64,000 bases of DNA from Portulaca oleracea. Its lineage: Eukaryota > Streptophyta > Magnoliopsida > Caryophyllales > Portulacaceae. Location: NCBI GenBank assembly GCA_029582165.1, contig CM055871.1:131501-195500 (forward strand). The letters are read 5' to 3'. The number at the start of each line of letters is the position of its first letter. Positions within the stretch are counted from its first letter, which is position 1. The notes under the pieces were generated by a model. The model was not told the origin of the DNA. It saw nothing but the letters and a program-made list of their open reading frames with translations, and ran no database searches. Below are positions 1-11,785 of this stretch, in pieces. Position numbers and translations under genes: made by a program.

Positions 1-19
1 GGCTCAGATACCCTTGTGG

Positions 20-32
20 GGCTCTGATACCA
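20..32 (-). promoter_or_regulatory. Primer-binding site, initiator tRNA-Met type
   Basis: On the minus strand this reads TGGTATCAGAGCC, the usual primer-binding site complementary to the 3' end of plant initiator tRNA-Met. It directly follows the LTR end at position 33, so the element's internal region lies to the left, outside the window. Confidence 0.75.
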
Positions 33-888
33 GTCGTTAGGATCGAGGTAAAAATAAGGCATAGTATTTGCAGCGGAAGAGATAATTATCAGGATGTATA
101 AATTGAGAAGAAATATAACAAGATCAGTAATTAAAAGATAGAGAGTATAAAGACACACGATTTACGTGGAAACCCAAATCGGGAAAAAACCACGGACGGC
201 AACGGAGCAATAATCCACTAGTATAAGGGAAGAGATTACAAGAGAGATCCCGAAGGGCTATATAACGCAAGGGGATCGACGACACAATCACAAGGGGTTA
301 ATAGCGCAGCGGGAATATACTGAAGACAAATTACTCTCTAAAGGACTCTCACAACCTAGGGATGGGTAAAGGTGAAGAATGCTCTGTGTGTGTGTGTTTG
401 TTGTATGCCGTTGGTGTATAGGTTGATAACAACCTATATTTATAGTAGAAAGAAGGAAAAAGGAAACTAGGTTAAATATTACAAAAACCTAGAAATAAAC
501 AAAAAAGCGCCACCGCTGAAATAATGAAGCTGAGACGCTGGGAGCGTCTGAAGGACGCTAGCAGCGTCACCTCTTTGTTGGTTACTGGATCAAACGCTAG
601 TGGCGCCCAAAGAAATCCCAACAACGTCTTTGTTCTTCATTACCGCAACGAAGTGCTGGGTGGTGGGGAAGACCCCTTGGTGGCGTCAAAACACCCCCCA
701 CCAGCGTCTCATTCCTTCAGCCGATTTTGGGCCATAAACCCAACACTATTTACTCGGACTAAATCGAAATCGATTTCCGGCGTCGAAATTCTGACTGGGA
801 AGTCTGAGCACGTGTTTCTTTAATTGATTTTGGTTTTGAATTTATGCTGACTAGGGTCTACATAAGCTGACCAGTCAGGATTCCAACA
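33..888 (-). mobile_element. 5' LTR of an LTR retrotransposon (E0), internal part outside window
   Basis: Read on the minus strand, the LTR starts with TGTTGGAATC at 888 and ends at 33 next to the tRNA-Met primer site. A TATA box (CTATAAATATAG) lies at 434-445. Upstream of it in the element's sense are GC-rich palindromes such as GACGCTGGGAGCGTC (534-548) and GACGCTAGCAGCGTC (554-568). The inner boundary is firm. The outer one is less sure, because an inverted repeat crosses it. No TSD can be tested because only one end is in the window. The tRNA-Met primer and termini suggest Ty1/copia, but no coding region is present to prove it. Confidence 0.6.
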
Positions 889-925
889 CCAGAAATCGAT
901 TTCGGTTTAGTCCGAGTAAATAGGT
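749..925. repeat. Imperfect inverted repeat across the E0 LTR edge
   Basis: Positions 749-798 and 869-925 are inverted copies of each other. The shared core includes TATTTACTCGGACTAAA, CGAAATCGATTTC and CTGACTGG. The spacer is about 70 bp. The right arm runs past the presumed LTR end at 888. Confidence 0.65.
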
Positions 926-930
926 TAAAA

Positions 931-1013
931 GTTTGGATTATTTTCAGCCAAAAAGTGAGTTTGAATTATTTTCAGCCAATGACCTACTATTTCGGATTAT
1001 TTTGAGCCAAAAA
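931..1013. repeat. Three-copy short tandem repeat
   Basis: Three spaced units of about 17 bp resemble GATTATTTTCAGCCAA, starting near 935, 962 and 992. The last has TTTTGAGCC instead of TTTTCAGCC. Function unknown. Confidence 0.6.
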
Positions 1014-1044
1014 CCCTATTTAATATGGGTTACACTAGAAGTTA

Positions 1045-1301
1045 CTCCCTCCGTTCCATATTAATTGTCATAATTTTGAGTTTCACGGTCTCCAATGTTA
1101 CTCTTTGATTGATAATTTTTTGCATAATATGTTTTTAACAATTGCAATATTATGCTTTTATAATAGTATTTTTTGTTACGAATATAATGTTGGTAATCTT
1201 ATATAGCAATTTATGGTATATATTGAGAAATTTATAATCAAAATTTTTGAAATTTGACTGCACAATTTCCAAAGACGACAATCAATATGAAATGGAGGCA
1301 A
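1045..1301. mobile_element. Stowaway-type MITE (257 bp)
   Basis: Terminal inverted repeats begin CTCCCTCCGTTCCATATT, the classic Stowaway/Tc1-mariner MITE end, and the element is flanked by TA dinucleotides (1043-1044 and 1302-1303). It is AT-rich and has no coding capacity. The copy at 17071-17329 has nearly the same length and similar internal sequence. Confidence 0.8.
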
Positions 1302-2055
1302 TAGTTGCTTATTTATAGGAAGGTTATTAGGTTAAATAGGAGGAGTAGTGTGATAATTTGGAACCTCCCTTTTCTCAGCCTCTCCATATTTATCCACGTT
1401 TAGCAAATTATCTATATGCTAGTTAGGGTTTTAGGGTGTGAATTCACTGGTGATTCTAGTAGAATTCAGAAACTAATCAAGGTACTCGGGGCAAATAATA
1501 ATGACATAAACAATCTTTCCCCTTCCGCATAAAAGGTTAAGCTAGTGCTATTTTTCAAACATATGATATAGGCAATCCATTTCGATTCCTTCAGGATAGA
1601 TTCTTCAACAAAGATGATATGCTTTAGGACTTGGGACTTTGTACTATGCTAGGGTTGTTCTTTTTACATTGAGTTGTAATTCTCTTACTATTTTCTCTCT
1701 CATCCAAAGAATAATCTGCAAAATAAGATAAATATCACTTGTATGATAAAGGTGTCTAATCATGGATTGAACCTTCTTTCATGGTAAGAAACTTCATTTA
1801 TATTAAAAGAAGTTCAATTACACCTTACCTTGTAATATACACATATATGTATTTACTTTTGTGCATAGTATATATATAAGGTTAGTGTATGCATATATAT
1901 AGTTGGTTGATGTCCCAAAATAACTCAAATACTATTGACTTATTATTTGTCGAGTTTCTTAACTTGTTTGAACTCAAAGTTATTGATTGCTATTAGGAAA
2001 TTATTTTCTTTCCTAACTATATTTAGTCTAATTTTCTAACTCTAATTAATAATAT
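1302..2055. other. AT-rich intergenic stretch, nothing recognised
   Basis: No open frame, terminal repeats or gene motif was recognised here. It is AT-rich, with short TATA-like runs near 1840-1900. Confidence 0.5.
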
Positions 2056-2063
2056 TCTATAAC

Positions 2064-2351
2064 TAGCGCTGACAAAATTTTGTCCGACCTGAATTACCCG
2101 AATCGTCCGACCCGGAAAAACCCGGGTCTGGACATAGATTTTTCGTCCGAATTTGATATTGACCGAATATTCGGACATAAAATTTCTCTTTTTTTTAATG
2201 TCCGAACCCGATTTTTGCTTCGTCCAAATTGTCTGACCCGGTCCGATCCGAAATAAAATCGGGTCTGGGCATGAATTTCTCGTCCGATTTTTGGCATTGT
2301 CCGAATTTGTCGGACCCGAATTTACCCGGACCTGAATTTTTGCCAGCGTTA
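2064..2351. mobile_element. hAT-type MITE with perfect 8-bp TSD
   Basis: The 288-bp element is flanked by the 8-bp direct repeat TCTATAAC at 2056-2063 and 2352-2359. Its ends are imperfect inverted repeats of about 40 bp starting TAGCGCTGACAAAA and, from the right, TAACGCTGGCAAAA. An 8-bp duplication with TAG-type ends is the signature of hAT elements. The interior consists of repeated GTCCGA and GACCCGG words. The open frame inside is not a gene. Confidence 0.85.
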
Positions 2352-2359
2352 TCTATAAC

Positions 2360-2689
2360 CTAGTTGTATTTGCAGTAGAAGTTAAGGTAGATTTATAGGA
2401 TGTCTCCCTTCATCATCTTGTGTCATGTGGTTGATGCGAGTACCTATAACACATTAAGACTCCTTTAGGAGGGAGGTAGGCTGTTGGGCAGTGTCCAAAT
2501 TTCATTCATACTCAAGTTTTGAGAATAAATTATTATTTCCTTTTTATGATTGATTATGCTTAGTTCCCAAGTAGTTGATTGTGATTACAAGATTATTCTA
2601 GGGCTATTTGGGTTTGCTATAAACACTAGGATATTCAACCTAGTTTGGTGACTTAATTAAGTGCTTCTTAAGGCACCCATATGAGGTTT
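2360..2689. other. Intergenic stretch, nothing recognised
   Basis: AT-rich sequence between two MITEs. No coding or structural feature was recognised. Confidence 0.45.
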
Positions 2690-3117
2690 CTTTTTTTTTT
2701 TTTTTGGAAATTTCATTTGATAGGCTTCAACTTTTGTCAATTTCAAGTTGTTAACCACTTTTAAACTATCCCAAATGGTAGACTTATTTTGAAAATTATT
2801 CCAAATGGTAGACTTTTTTGAAAATTTTAAAAATTATTCCAAGTTTTCAAGCACTTTAAAAACTATTCCAAATTGTCAAACACTTTAGATATTAATCAAA
2901 ATGAGTCGAATGTGAGATTGATAAGGAAAGTTAAATGAAATTGAGAGATGAGGAAAGTTTTGCGAGCAATGTTTTACAAACGGTACAAGAAGAAGCTCAC
3001 GAAATGGAATAATTTTCAAAATAAGCCTACCACTTGGAATAGTTTAAAAAGTGGTTGATAACTTGGAATAGGGAAAAGTTGAAGCCTACCAAATGGAATT
3101 TCTCCTTTTCTTATTCC
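2690..3117. mobile_element. Long-TIR foldback MITE, Mutator-like
   Basis: Arms of about 100 bp (near 2706-2802 and 3008-3108) are inverted copies. Each includes words such as TAGGCTTCAACTTTT and CAAATGGTAG or their complements. The spacer is about 200 bp and non-coding. Long TIRs suggest a Mutator-like element, but no clean 9-bp TSD could be identified because the left flank is a T run. Confidence 0.6.
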
Positions 3118-3491
3118 ACTTTGAGAGATTTTATTACGAGTTTGCATTGTAATCCCTTTTATATCTCGTTCAATTTGAATTTAATCCCTAACAAGTGATT
3201 TCATATCCGAATCTCGATCCTCACCTAGGGTATTTTTTCAATTCCACATCTTCACCCCCACTCTTTCTAGGTTGTAAGAGTGCTCAAGAATTTATACTTT
3301 ACCTCTTGTAATATCTTATTTTTATTAGTGGATATGGGTCGTTGCTCGTGATTTTTTTTCTCCGATTTGGATTTTCAGTTTTCACGTAAAAAATTGTCTC
3401 TCCCTTTATCATTTGTTCTTACATAATTATTATCCTCGATTTTCTTAATCATCGTGTATTTACTTATGCTACTTATACACTCTATTTTATA
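3118..3491. other. Intergenic stretch, nothing recognised
   Basis: AT-rich sequence with no feature that can be supported. Confidence 0.4.
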
Positions 3492-3545
3492 CTCCCTCCG
3501 TTCCATATTAACTGTCGTCTTTGGAAATTGTGCACTCAAACTTCA
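3492..3545. mobile_element. Truncated Stowaway-type MITE end
   Basis: The sequence starts CTCCCTCCGTTCCATATT and continues as in the complement of the right end of the 1045-1301 MITE (GTCGTCTTTGGAAATTGTGC). Homology stops near 3545, where LINE sequence begins. Only one end is present. Confidence 0.65.
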
Positions 3546-3576
3546 AGCGACTCTTTCTCCATTACCAATTTTCCTT

Positions 3577-5900
3577 CTAAAGCCTTTTTTTGCAAAACTT
3601 AAAGGCTTTATACAAGTTTTTCCAGACCCAGAAATTTTTCTGCTTGGTTGTCTGAAACAATCCATCTCTCAAATGATTATATTTAGATAGCATTTGCAGA
3701 ACCCAAAGATTGTTTTTCTCATGTATGAGTTTCCATACCAACTTACATTGGAAAGCTAGATTTACCACTTGAGCCTTGCAAAGCCCTAGCCCTCCTTTGT
3801 CTTTAGGTCTACAAACTTTATCCTATTAAATCATAGACATACCTTTTTCTGTTGAAGATTTATAGAAGAAATTTCTATTAATCCTGTCTAAATTTTCATA
3901 CGCAAATTTTGGCTTTAGGAAACATTGCATTATGTGAGCCGGGGTAGATTCCAAATTTTACTAGAATTGTTCGGCCAACTTTTGACAGGGAATTCGCTTT
4001 CCAGTTTGAAAGCTTCTTGACTAGTTCTAAAATAGGAGAGAAAATCTCTATCTTTTTACTTCCTATAATCTAGGGACAACCTAGGTATTTACCTAGGAAT
4101 TCCTTAGAGGGGATGTTAGAAAAACATTTGGCTTTATCATCATGCTTTTGAGAAGCTCCTTTGGAGAAAATCAAGGTTGATTTGTGGAGGTTTATTAATA
4201 GGCCGGACTGACTGACTGCATAACCTATCCAATTTGCCTATTAGGCACAAAGACACTTTGGAAAGGGCTTACAATCCCATTAAGGAGAGGTCTTAGCCTA
4301 TTTACCATAAGTTTTTCTGTTATTTTGTAGATAACATTATAGAGACTAATTGGTCTGAACATATTAGGATAGCTTGGGTCTTCTACTTTTGATATAAGTG
4401 CTATAAAGGTATGGTTAACTTCCTTTAGCAGTTTACCATTCGCGAAAAAGTCTCTAACCGCTTCCGAAACTTCATTTCCTACTATGTTCCAGTATTTTTG
4501 GAAGAAAATTGCCCAACCCATCAGGACCTGGGGCTTTGCTGGGGTCCATCTGAAACACGACATTTCTAATTTCACTATCCGTAACCAAAGCGGTCAGCTG
4601 GTTGCTTTGTGTTTGTGACATTTTTGGTAGGGTTGGATGTTCAAGAGGAACTTCTGTATCAATTGATTTGAACCATGCGGAAATTCCTCAATGAAACTGT
4701 TTGAATTTGTCTTTCTTCTTGGATTCAAATTCCAGACAGGTCTTTTAGACCTGTTATAAAGGATTTATTTTTCATGACATGACTGACTTATGAAACAATG
4801 AGGTGCCTCGATCCCCTCTATAAGCCATTTATTTCTACTAAAGTTGCCCCATAAGTTTGGTTAAACAATAACTTTCATTCTCTTTGACGGATAAGCCTAT
4901 TATGCCAATCGTTGTTGAACTGTCTACTTTCAGGTTCTTATGATAGTCCGACTTCTACATATTGGATTGTTGACAGATTAGTTCCAGTCTTTATTTAAAA
5001 TTTCTCGAGTAGATTATATCCCACTCGTGAAGTTGTTGTTTGATTTTCTTGAGTTTTTTTATAATTCAGAACAAAGCGTAGCCTTGGACTTTAAATCTCC
5101 AACCCTGTTTAATAATAGCATTAACTTTGTCAAAATTTGGCCGATGTTGACCAAATCTGAAGGAATAACTATTTCCACTTCTTTTGGAAGGATTCATATC
5201 TAAAAGAATATATCAATGATATGAGAAGCTGAAAGGACTATGACATACAGAAGGAAAAGTATCCTTCCAGTCCTTGCGGGCTATAACTCTATCTAGCCTT
5301 TCGAAGATTTTATGCCCGTGCATTGTCTTTTTCCTGATGAAAAGGAGTCCATTAGGACATAAATCAACTGCCTGAAGAGAGCAAAAAACATCCCTAAGCC
5401 TGGAGAGCCGGTTTTCATGGGGGATGGGACCTCTAGTTTTGTCTTCCTAAACTAATGGATTGTTGCAATCACCTATAACACACCAAGGCAGGTGGGGAAA
5501 ATTTGATTTAATAATAGTAGAAAATTCCAGAACTGATCCTTTTCTCTATTTTGAGCGGACACGTAAATCCCTGAAAGGATTGTTTCCTTTTTTGTATTTT
5601 TTTTCTTTGCATATATGTGTAAAGCTCTTTCAATTTTTTGAAGCAGGTGGATTTCCACATTAGAAGTATTCCAAAGGACCTATAACCCCTCCGAGTGGTT
5701 ATTTCTTGGGCTTAAAATTGATTTATCAAATCTTAACCTATTCATTAAATTTAAAGCATTCTTACCGTTGACCATTGTCTCACTTAAGAAAACTATGCCA
5801 GGTCTTACGTTAGAAGCTAGAAAATTGATTTCCGCAATTTTGTAGTCATTTTTTTTATACCTTTCACGTTCTGATAAAGAACTTTCATTTAACGATTGAA
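3577..5900 (-). pseudogene. LINE ORF2 remnant: endonuclease and reverse transcriptase
   Basis: In a live element this protein nicks DNA and reverse-transcribes the element's RNA. From the 5' end (right): an apurinic-type endonuclease region near 5830-5400 with VFLSETMVN and, near 5450, a VIGDCNNP stretch matching the usual GDFN motif. The clearest reverse transcriptase block is 4575-4225, with IFFQKYW, FIALISKVEDP and FRPISLYNVIYKI. A further distal stretch (YLGCP, then KLSNWKANSLS) lies near 4110-3960. The final part at 3768-3577 has WKLIHEKNNLW, typical of the region before the zf-RVT domain. Stops and frame changes separate all blocks, so it is dead. The family call (L1 type) is confident, the exact limits less so. 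Confidence 0.75.
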
Positions 5901-7503
5901 AAAAGAAAAGTTATGCTAGAGGATTTTAATCCTGTTCTTAATAAAGTATTCAGATCAATTTTGCAAAGGTAGTTGCTTACAAGATTGCTAGACCAACTTA
6001 ACTCATGAAGTTGTGTTTTTTTACAACACACCCTCCACAAACCTTTGCTCATATCGCTTTGTTGGAAACGCAATGGTATTAACTTCAATTGAACAAATTG
6101 AGGCCCAAGACCTTCATGTCCTATGAAATTGATTCCAGACTTCAACCACTTTTTCTGAATTAATCTCCACTTTATCACAAAAGTGGGATTATGTCTTATA
6201 ATAGATTATTCCATTAGGATGCTTAGAAATTTCAGCTTGATACTTCCATACGTAACCACAAGAGATACCAAAAAATACCAAAGAAAGAAAAATACATCAA
6301 AGGAGTAAAAAATATTACAAAGTCCTCAAAAAAACCCAAAGCAAACATAAGATATCCCTTCTTTGTTCATCCTCGAATGAGTCTTGAAAGAGGTTTGGAC
6401 TTCCATAAGAGGGCCTTTGCCAGCAGTGTCTAGGATTCCCCTGACCAGTTATTGGCGCTTTTTCTTTTCTTTTTTTTTTTATACTGAAATTGACTTTGAA
6501 CCCTGAGAAAACAATAAGAGAGATCCAGACAAATGTTAAGAAACCCTTAGTCCCAGAAGCCTCTTGCCAAAAGAGAAACAAAAGAAAGCACATAGAACTA
6601 ACAACTTGGACTTTACAAGAAAGACGAAGGGTAGAAGGAGAGAAAGATCAACTACAAGGAGTTGATACTATAGGTCTCAGTCTTATTGTCTTTAAGCCAC
6701 TCCCAAGGGGAAACATTATTGACCATAGTTTTTATAGAATCACTGTGATTAGTCATGAACTACACTTTTTCAAGGATGACAACAATGACTAATCCCAAGA
6801 TGGTTGATACAATTTGCATACATGAAATGGGACAAAGAAGTGGGGGCAAAATCAAAGATTTCAGTTTCACAAAAGGAGGATCGCCTCTTTAAAGAGAACA
6901 AATCAAGAGGTGACTCTTCATGCTACCAATGATCGAGAAAGTAAGTAGCCCTCACAAAAATAACAACTTTTAAACAAACAAACCACCTCCAAGGAATAGA
7001 GACATTATACTCCTTACAAAGACTTTTTCTAGGACTAGGCTCAACCCAAAAAGCGGGAAACACTAGTCGTTCCTAAAAGCCAATTTATAAAGGTGAAAAA
7101 AATATTCCTCCCAGCTTCCCTCCTCACTCATTAGAAAAAGTGAGAAGTAGAGAAATAAAAAGGTTATGACAAAATTAAGATCACCTAGCAACATCTAAAC
7201 CTCCACATTCTGAACAAGGGAGCAAGCTGTTCAACCAATAACAAGTAGGGGGCAAATACCAAACCCTATTTTCATTAAACCCAGTTGAGATACAAAATAA
7301 ATGCCAATCCCAAGTAGCATAAAGCACCTGGAAAAAGCAGTAGAGCAACATCACATACATAGACCTTGGAACCTTAAGCTCATTAAACTTAGCACAACCC
7401 AACAAAACATAACAACCTAACGATGAGATTCTAGACCTGATTATTAACCTCACTAACAGAGGATTAACCTTACTACATAACATTACTAGGACATTAAACA
7501 TAC

Positions 7504-8783
7504 TTAGACATTACAAGAGGAGAACTTATCTCCTTCCTCCATAATCTTCCTCTTCTTGGAGCTTTCCCTATTCATGGCTACTTCATTAACTTTGTCAAGA
7601 TGTTCCATGACTTTCTTGAGACTCTTCTCAAAGTCATCATCTTGCAGAGCCATTAAGGAACCAGCAAAATCATCATCATCATGACTGTTTTTCTCAACAA
7701 ACACCCTAGCAAGGATAATATCATCCTCATTTGGTTTGGGATGGATGGACACAGTAGGCTTGAGAGGGGCAGATTCATCCACAACAGGGATCGGTTCCTT
7801 CTGGACAAGACTCATGGGGGGTGTATTTTTCCTAATAGCATTGGCAGTAGGATGGTAAGGCTTGGTGTGAAAGGCAGTGGCCTTCCCTCTAGGAGGTCTC
7901 AAGGTTCTGTTACCCCTATTATGCCTTCTAGGGGCGAAAGTGATCCAATTTTCAAGGGGGGGGGGGGGGGGGAGGGGTTACTGAGGCAACATTAGTAGGA
8001 GGGTTCCCCTCTTTAGAAGAGATAGTATGCTACTCAAATATCTCCACGACCACCTTGATTTTAGTTTGGGTTGGTGTGTCAGGGCAAGCTTCTAAGGCAT
8101 GAGCAGCAGACCCGCAAAAAGCACAAACCGCATGGAGGCTCTCATAGATGAGGGAAACCATGATGGCATAGCTACCATTTTTCAAGTTGAGACTACCTCT
8201 CAAAGGCTTTGTTACACTCTAACGAACTTGCCCCTTTGCCTTTGAAGGGTCATCTTGTCCACTTTGAGAACACGTCCTAGGGATGGAGGAGCTGGTTTAG
8301 GGCCCTAGCATTTCGGTATTCCCATGGGAGTCTAGGAACCCTCAACACTGATCAATGATAGATATTTCAGATTTGAAAGGGTCGAAGAAGGGCCTCCATG
8401 GTTTAAGAACGAAGTTGAAGCTGTTCACAAACCATGGCCTTCCATCATGAACATGATGATAGTAATCAACATTGGCGAAACTAAGAAAGATCCAATGATT
8501 TCCAATGACGATGAAATCAACATTGCCTTTAAGGAAGATTCCTAGTTTTGGAAATAATGATGGTCAGCTTGATGGATTCACTCCACAACTTACTTAACAG
8601 ACAAAGGTTTCTCATCTCTTCCATACTTTTAGAAATTAATGGGGAGTTGGGGTTTGGTTCCACATCAGAAATAGGGTCTAAACTGGAGGAGTCATCTAGG
8701 CCAACAACCCTCATGAGGATGAGATTCCCCAGATGGAACTCCAGAATTCTCCCCCAAAATGGGAGTTTGATGACTGCTTTCAC
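7504..8783 (-). pseudogene. LINE ORF1 remnant: DUF4283-like nucleic-acid-binding protein
   Basis: In plant L1 elements, ORF1 is an RNA-binding chaperone. Near 8400-8440 the minus strand encodes DGRPWFVNSFNFVLKPW, resembling the end of the DUF4283 domain. Near 8080-8130 it encodes CAFCGSAAHALEAC, a C-x2-C-x4-H-x4-C zinc knuckle. The remaining open part at 7902-7504 (132 residues) is a charged C-terminal tail rich in Asp, Glu and Lys, ending KFSSCNV. A run of about 18 G residues near 7957-7975 and several stops break the frame. The start at 8783 is only the first available Met of a fragment. Confidence 0.65.
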
Positions 8784-9540
8784 TTCCTAGATGGTATTTG
8801 AGTTTGTTAGCATAAGTACTTTCTCTTGGTTGATGTGACGAAAATTGATTTCGAGTCCCACTACCTTTCAGATTATACTTACTCTGCCCTGGAAAGGAAG
8901 CTTAGGAAAGGGAAGTTCAGAATGGCTGAGAATGTTTCCATCTCGGATTCCATAGAGAGACCAAAATGGTACTGTCTGCAGTAAGAATTAAAAGAGGATA
9001 ATAACACATCAAAACCTTCGCATACACAGAGACAAGAGCTTCCTAACATCGGAAAAATAGCAAAGGCTTAGGAACAACGTACCCTAGACGATGAGGAGTA
9101 CAATCAGACTTTGAAAAATTCAAATAAACCAAACACAATAACTAATAAACAATATGTAAAAACAAATTATGGTCAAAGGCACCTGGGTACAATAGCGACC
9201 GATCATCAGAGACCAAGATACTCTCTACATCAATTTGGCCATTATTTAGGCCATAGCTTGCTCGATCCATCACTTTCCAAAGCTTATCCCAGGTTGGCGT
9301 TGCGCCACATTTGACCTCGGTAAAAGCCCCACCTAGATCAGATTATGCTTCACATCAAACATCAGGTAGATCTCACACAACCCTCTTACCGAATGTCTGC
9401 AAAAGTCTATAGTCGAAGATAGATGAGAATAGAAGCAATTTCCAAGGCTCTCAAACACACCAATAGAGACCTTTCCAGAATTGCCATCGTCACCATCGCT
9501 GGGGAGGCAAACCCTAGAAATCGAACCAGTCATCTAGAGC

Positions 9541-10235
9541 AAGACAAGGCGAAACGCCAAATCCTAACTTTAATTTGTATCTATTCCTTCTAGCATTGCT
9601 ATAAGAAAGGGAGGATCTACTTTTTAGAAGAGGGTGACAGATCAGATATGAAGGGATCGATGAGGAGAGAGAGGGACGAGGGGCAATAGGTGTTTCTAGG
9701 TTTTTTAGAACGCATAATCTTTTAAAGCAGTTGGGAGAACCTTTCTCTAAAGGTTCATTTTCTCTCTCTAGAGGTGTCAGTCGAATAGAATTAGTGTTTT
9801 TACTGAATCATACTTCCTTAAATCGAACCTAAATATATGTATAATGGTATATTCATAAGAAAAAAAATGAAAACATATTATTTTCAACTTTTTTTTTTGA
9901 TGGAATATTATTTTCAACTTATATTGACAGAGTTTTGTAAATAATAAAGATTAAAATGAGTTTAATAAATATTTAATTTGTGATTTACATTTAATATGAA
10001 AATAGACTATTGTTCTAATGAAAATAATAATAATTTATTTATACACATAAACTAATTAAATCATTACATAGATATTTATATTCCACATAAAATGAGTGAA
10101 AAATTTAATATTAATTAGGAATTATATTATTTTATTAATTATTTTTTTACATCAAAAATTTTCTAAGAATTTATTGTGGCTCTTATCATTACATAAAGTA
10201 GAAAATAATTATTGTTGTTGTGTGTTCTGAAGGTT
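9541..10235. other. Intergenic stretch, AT-rich on the right
   Basis: 9541-9780 may still be LINE leader. 9781-10235 is very AT-rich, with no gene or terminal repeat recognised. Confidence 0.4.
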
Positions 10236-10527
10236 AGCCTGACAGCTTGTTATCTTGTGTTCACACACATAATTACTCTTTTATCCTTCAATATAATAAT
10301 ATAATTAGCAGCTTGTCTGTCTGCTTGCCTTGCAGCTTGTGTTCACGCACGAATTTACCATTTTTTGCCCTTAAATATAATATAATAACAAGGAGTTTGT
10401 CTTGTAGTTTATATTCATATTCAAATTTACCATTTTGTCATCGAATACAATTTGATAACAAACGACTTGCTTTGTAGCTTATATTCACACTTGAATTTAT
10501 TGTTTTGCCCTCGAATATAATGACTAA
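10236..10527. repeat. Diverged tandem repeat, about four units of 70-85 bp
   Basis: Each unit has a core like GCTTGTNTTCACACNNGAATTTACC, followed by TTTTGCCCTCGAATATAAT. Units begin near 10236, 10308, 10390 and 10463. The open frame across it is an accident of the repeat. Confidence 0.65.
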
Positions 10528-11035
10528 GGATCCTAACATCAATTGAAAATTATGTTATTAGACCTACCCATTCGGACGAATGAGTTGAATACAGATTGTG
10601 TCTATGTTTGGGTAAATACTAATACATGTCATGTCTATTTTCAGTTGGGAAATTTGACATTAAAAGTGTGAGTCATTGTATCTAGATTTAAGTAAAAACT
10701 GATAATTTTAATAGTTGCAAAACTTAGATCATGTTCTTTTAGAGTGTAAAATAGTTGGAGAGTGGTGGAGTTGGTGTATAGGATAGTATTTGGAAAATGT
10801 AAGGCAGAAACTTAAAAACACGAATTTTTAAATATAATTTTTAGTTTCTAAAATGTACTGTGAGTAAGGGAAGTCACATCATTCACTATATTTATTAAAT
10901 ATATGAAGTTTTAAATATATATATATATACTATATAAGGTACATATGCAAGTATGAATAGTGTGAAAATGTGAAGTAATTCAAAATGTCATGGATAAGAT
11001 AAATTTATCATATCACAAAAAACAGGGTCTAATCC
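10528..11035. other. Intergenic stretch, nothing recognised
   Basis: AT-rich, with a short (AT)n run near 10914-10930. It ends in the AATCC target site of the next element. Confidence 0.4.
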
Positions 11036-11140
11036 TGTTGGAGTATTTCAAGAGTTTAGAGGCATAAAAGTATAAGGTAAAGGTATAAGTATAGGATCGA
11101 CCGGGAGGTCGAATAAGAGCTTAACAAAGAAAATGGACTC

Positions 11141-11307
11141 AACACGGATCGTGTTCAGTATGACACGACCCGTATTGGCGTCCAGAGTAAACAGAAAGTG
11201 TGCAAAGGATCAATACGGACCGTGTTGATCCAACACGGGTCGTGTTGGCTTCAACACGGACCGTGTTGATCTAACACGGACTGTATTGATCTAACACGGA
11301 TTGTGTT
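11141..11307. repeat. Array of seven ACACGG-CGTGT palindromes in LTR U3
   Basis: Units such as AACACGGATCGTGTT (11141), AACACGGGTCGTGTT (11232) and AACACGGACCGTGTT (11253) are near-perfect palindromes of 13-15 bp. The last five start at 11212, 11232, 11253, 11273 and 11293, a spacing of 20-21 bp or about two helical turns. The array sits about 190 bp upstream of the TATA box. Confidence 0.9.
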
Positions 11308-11497
11308 GAGCACTGTCGGGATTGATTTTGTAATTCCTTGATTTATGCCACGTGGTCAATTGATATTGAGCATGTTTTGGGATAATATTTGACTGAGAAA
11401 TCAGTCATGATTTCTCATCAATATTATTCAAACCAATCCCTTGGATTATGCTCTTGGTTATGGCAAGTTTGACCCTCTTGATGGCTCCAAAGTTTAC

Positions 11498-11507
11498 TAT
11501 ATAAGGT
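11498..11507 (+). promoter_or_regulatory. TATA box of the LARD-like 5' LTR
   Basis: CTATATAAGG, identical in the right LTR at 16255-16264. The following pyrimidine-rich leader fits a Pol II start about 30 bp downstream. Confidence 0.7.
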
Positions 11508-11785
11508 GGATGAATTCCACATTCATCCACACCCTCATTCTTCTTCTATTCTTTTCTAGAGAGTTTCAACACACTCCTAAGGTGTTGAACTGTAGCAACA
11601 TTCTTGAGAGTTCATGAGAAATCTTGATCTTTGCTTACAAGAAGTTAGATTTTACCCTTGAGTCTTTTCACGGTCTAGTGAATAAGTCTTAAGGGGAGAC
11701 GGACTTGCCCACGACTCCTAGACATTTAAGTGATCCCCCATCTTCCATGTGATCATGTTTCTCCATCTCATTGTTTATTCCAACA

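Larger units (their letters stand above)
3546..9540 (-). mobile_element. Decayed L1-type LINE, minus strand
   Basis: The parts lie in the order expected for a plant L1 element read leftwards: a leader (about 8800-9540), ORF1 with a DUF4283-like region and zinc knuckle (8783-7504), and ORF2 with endonuclease, reverse transcriptase and distal domains (about 5900-3577). All are broken by stops and frameshifts. No poly-T is seen at the 3' end near 3546, so that end is truncated. The 5' limit is a guess. The 6200-7480 stretch between the ORFs holds nothing recognisable. Confidence 0.65.
11036..11785 (+). repeat. Left (5') LTR of the LARD-like element, 750 bp
   Basis: It carries seven palindromic units in U3 (11141-11307) and a TATA box CTATATAAGG at 11498-11507. 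Apart from the palindrome array it matches the right LTR closely. It is 63 bp longer because it has three more palindromes. Confidence 0.9.

Noticed and set aside
6490..6792. 100-codon plus-strand frame with a charged product
   Set aside because: Lies in the decayed LINE on the opposite strand; no known motif and no gene signals.
7504..7902. 132-codon frame considered as an independent host gene
   Set aside because: It directly follows zinc-knuckle and DUF4283-like sequence on the same strand, and fits the tail of LINE ORF1.
7957..7975. Run of about 18 G residues as a functional element
   Set aside because: More simply a homopolymer in a decayed LINE ORF1; it may also be length-uncertain in the assembly.
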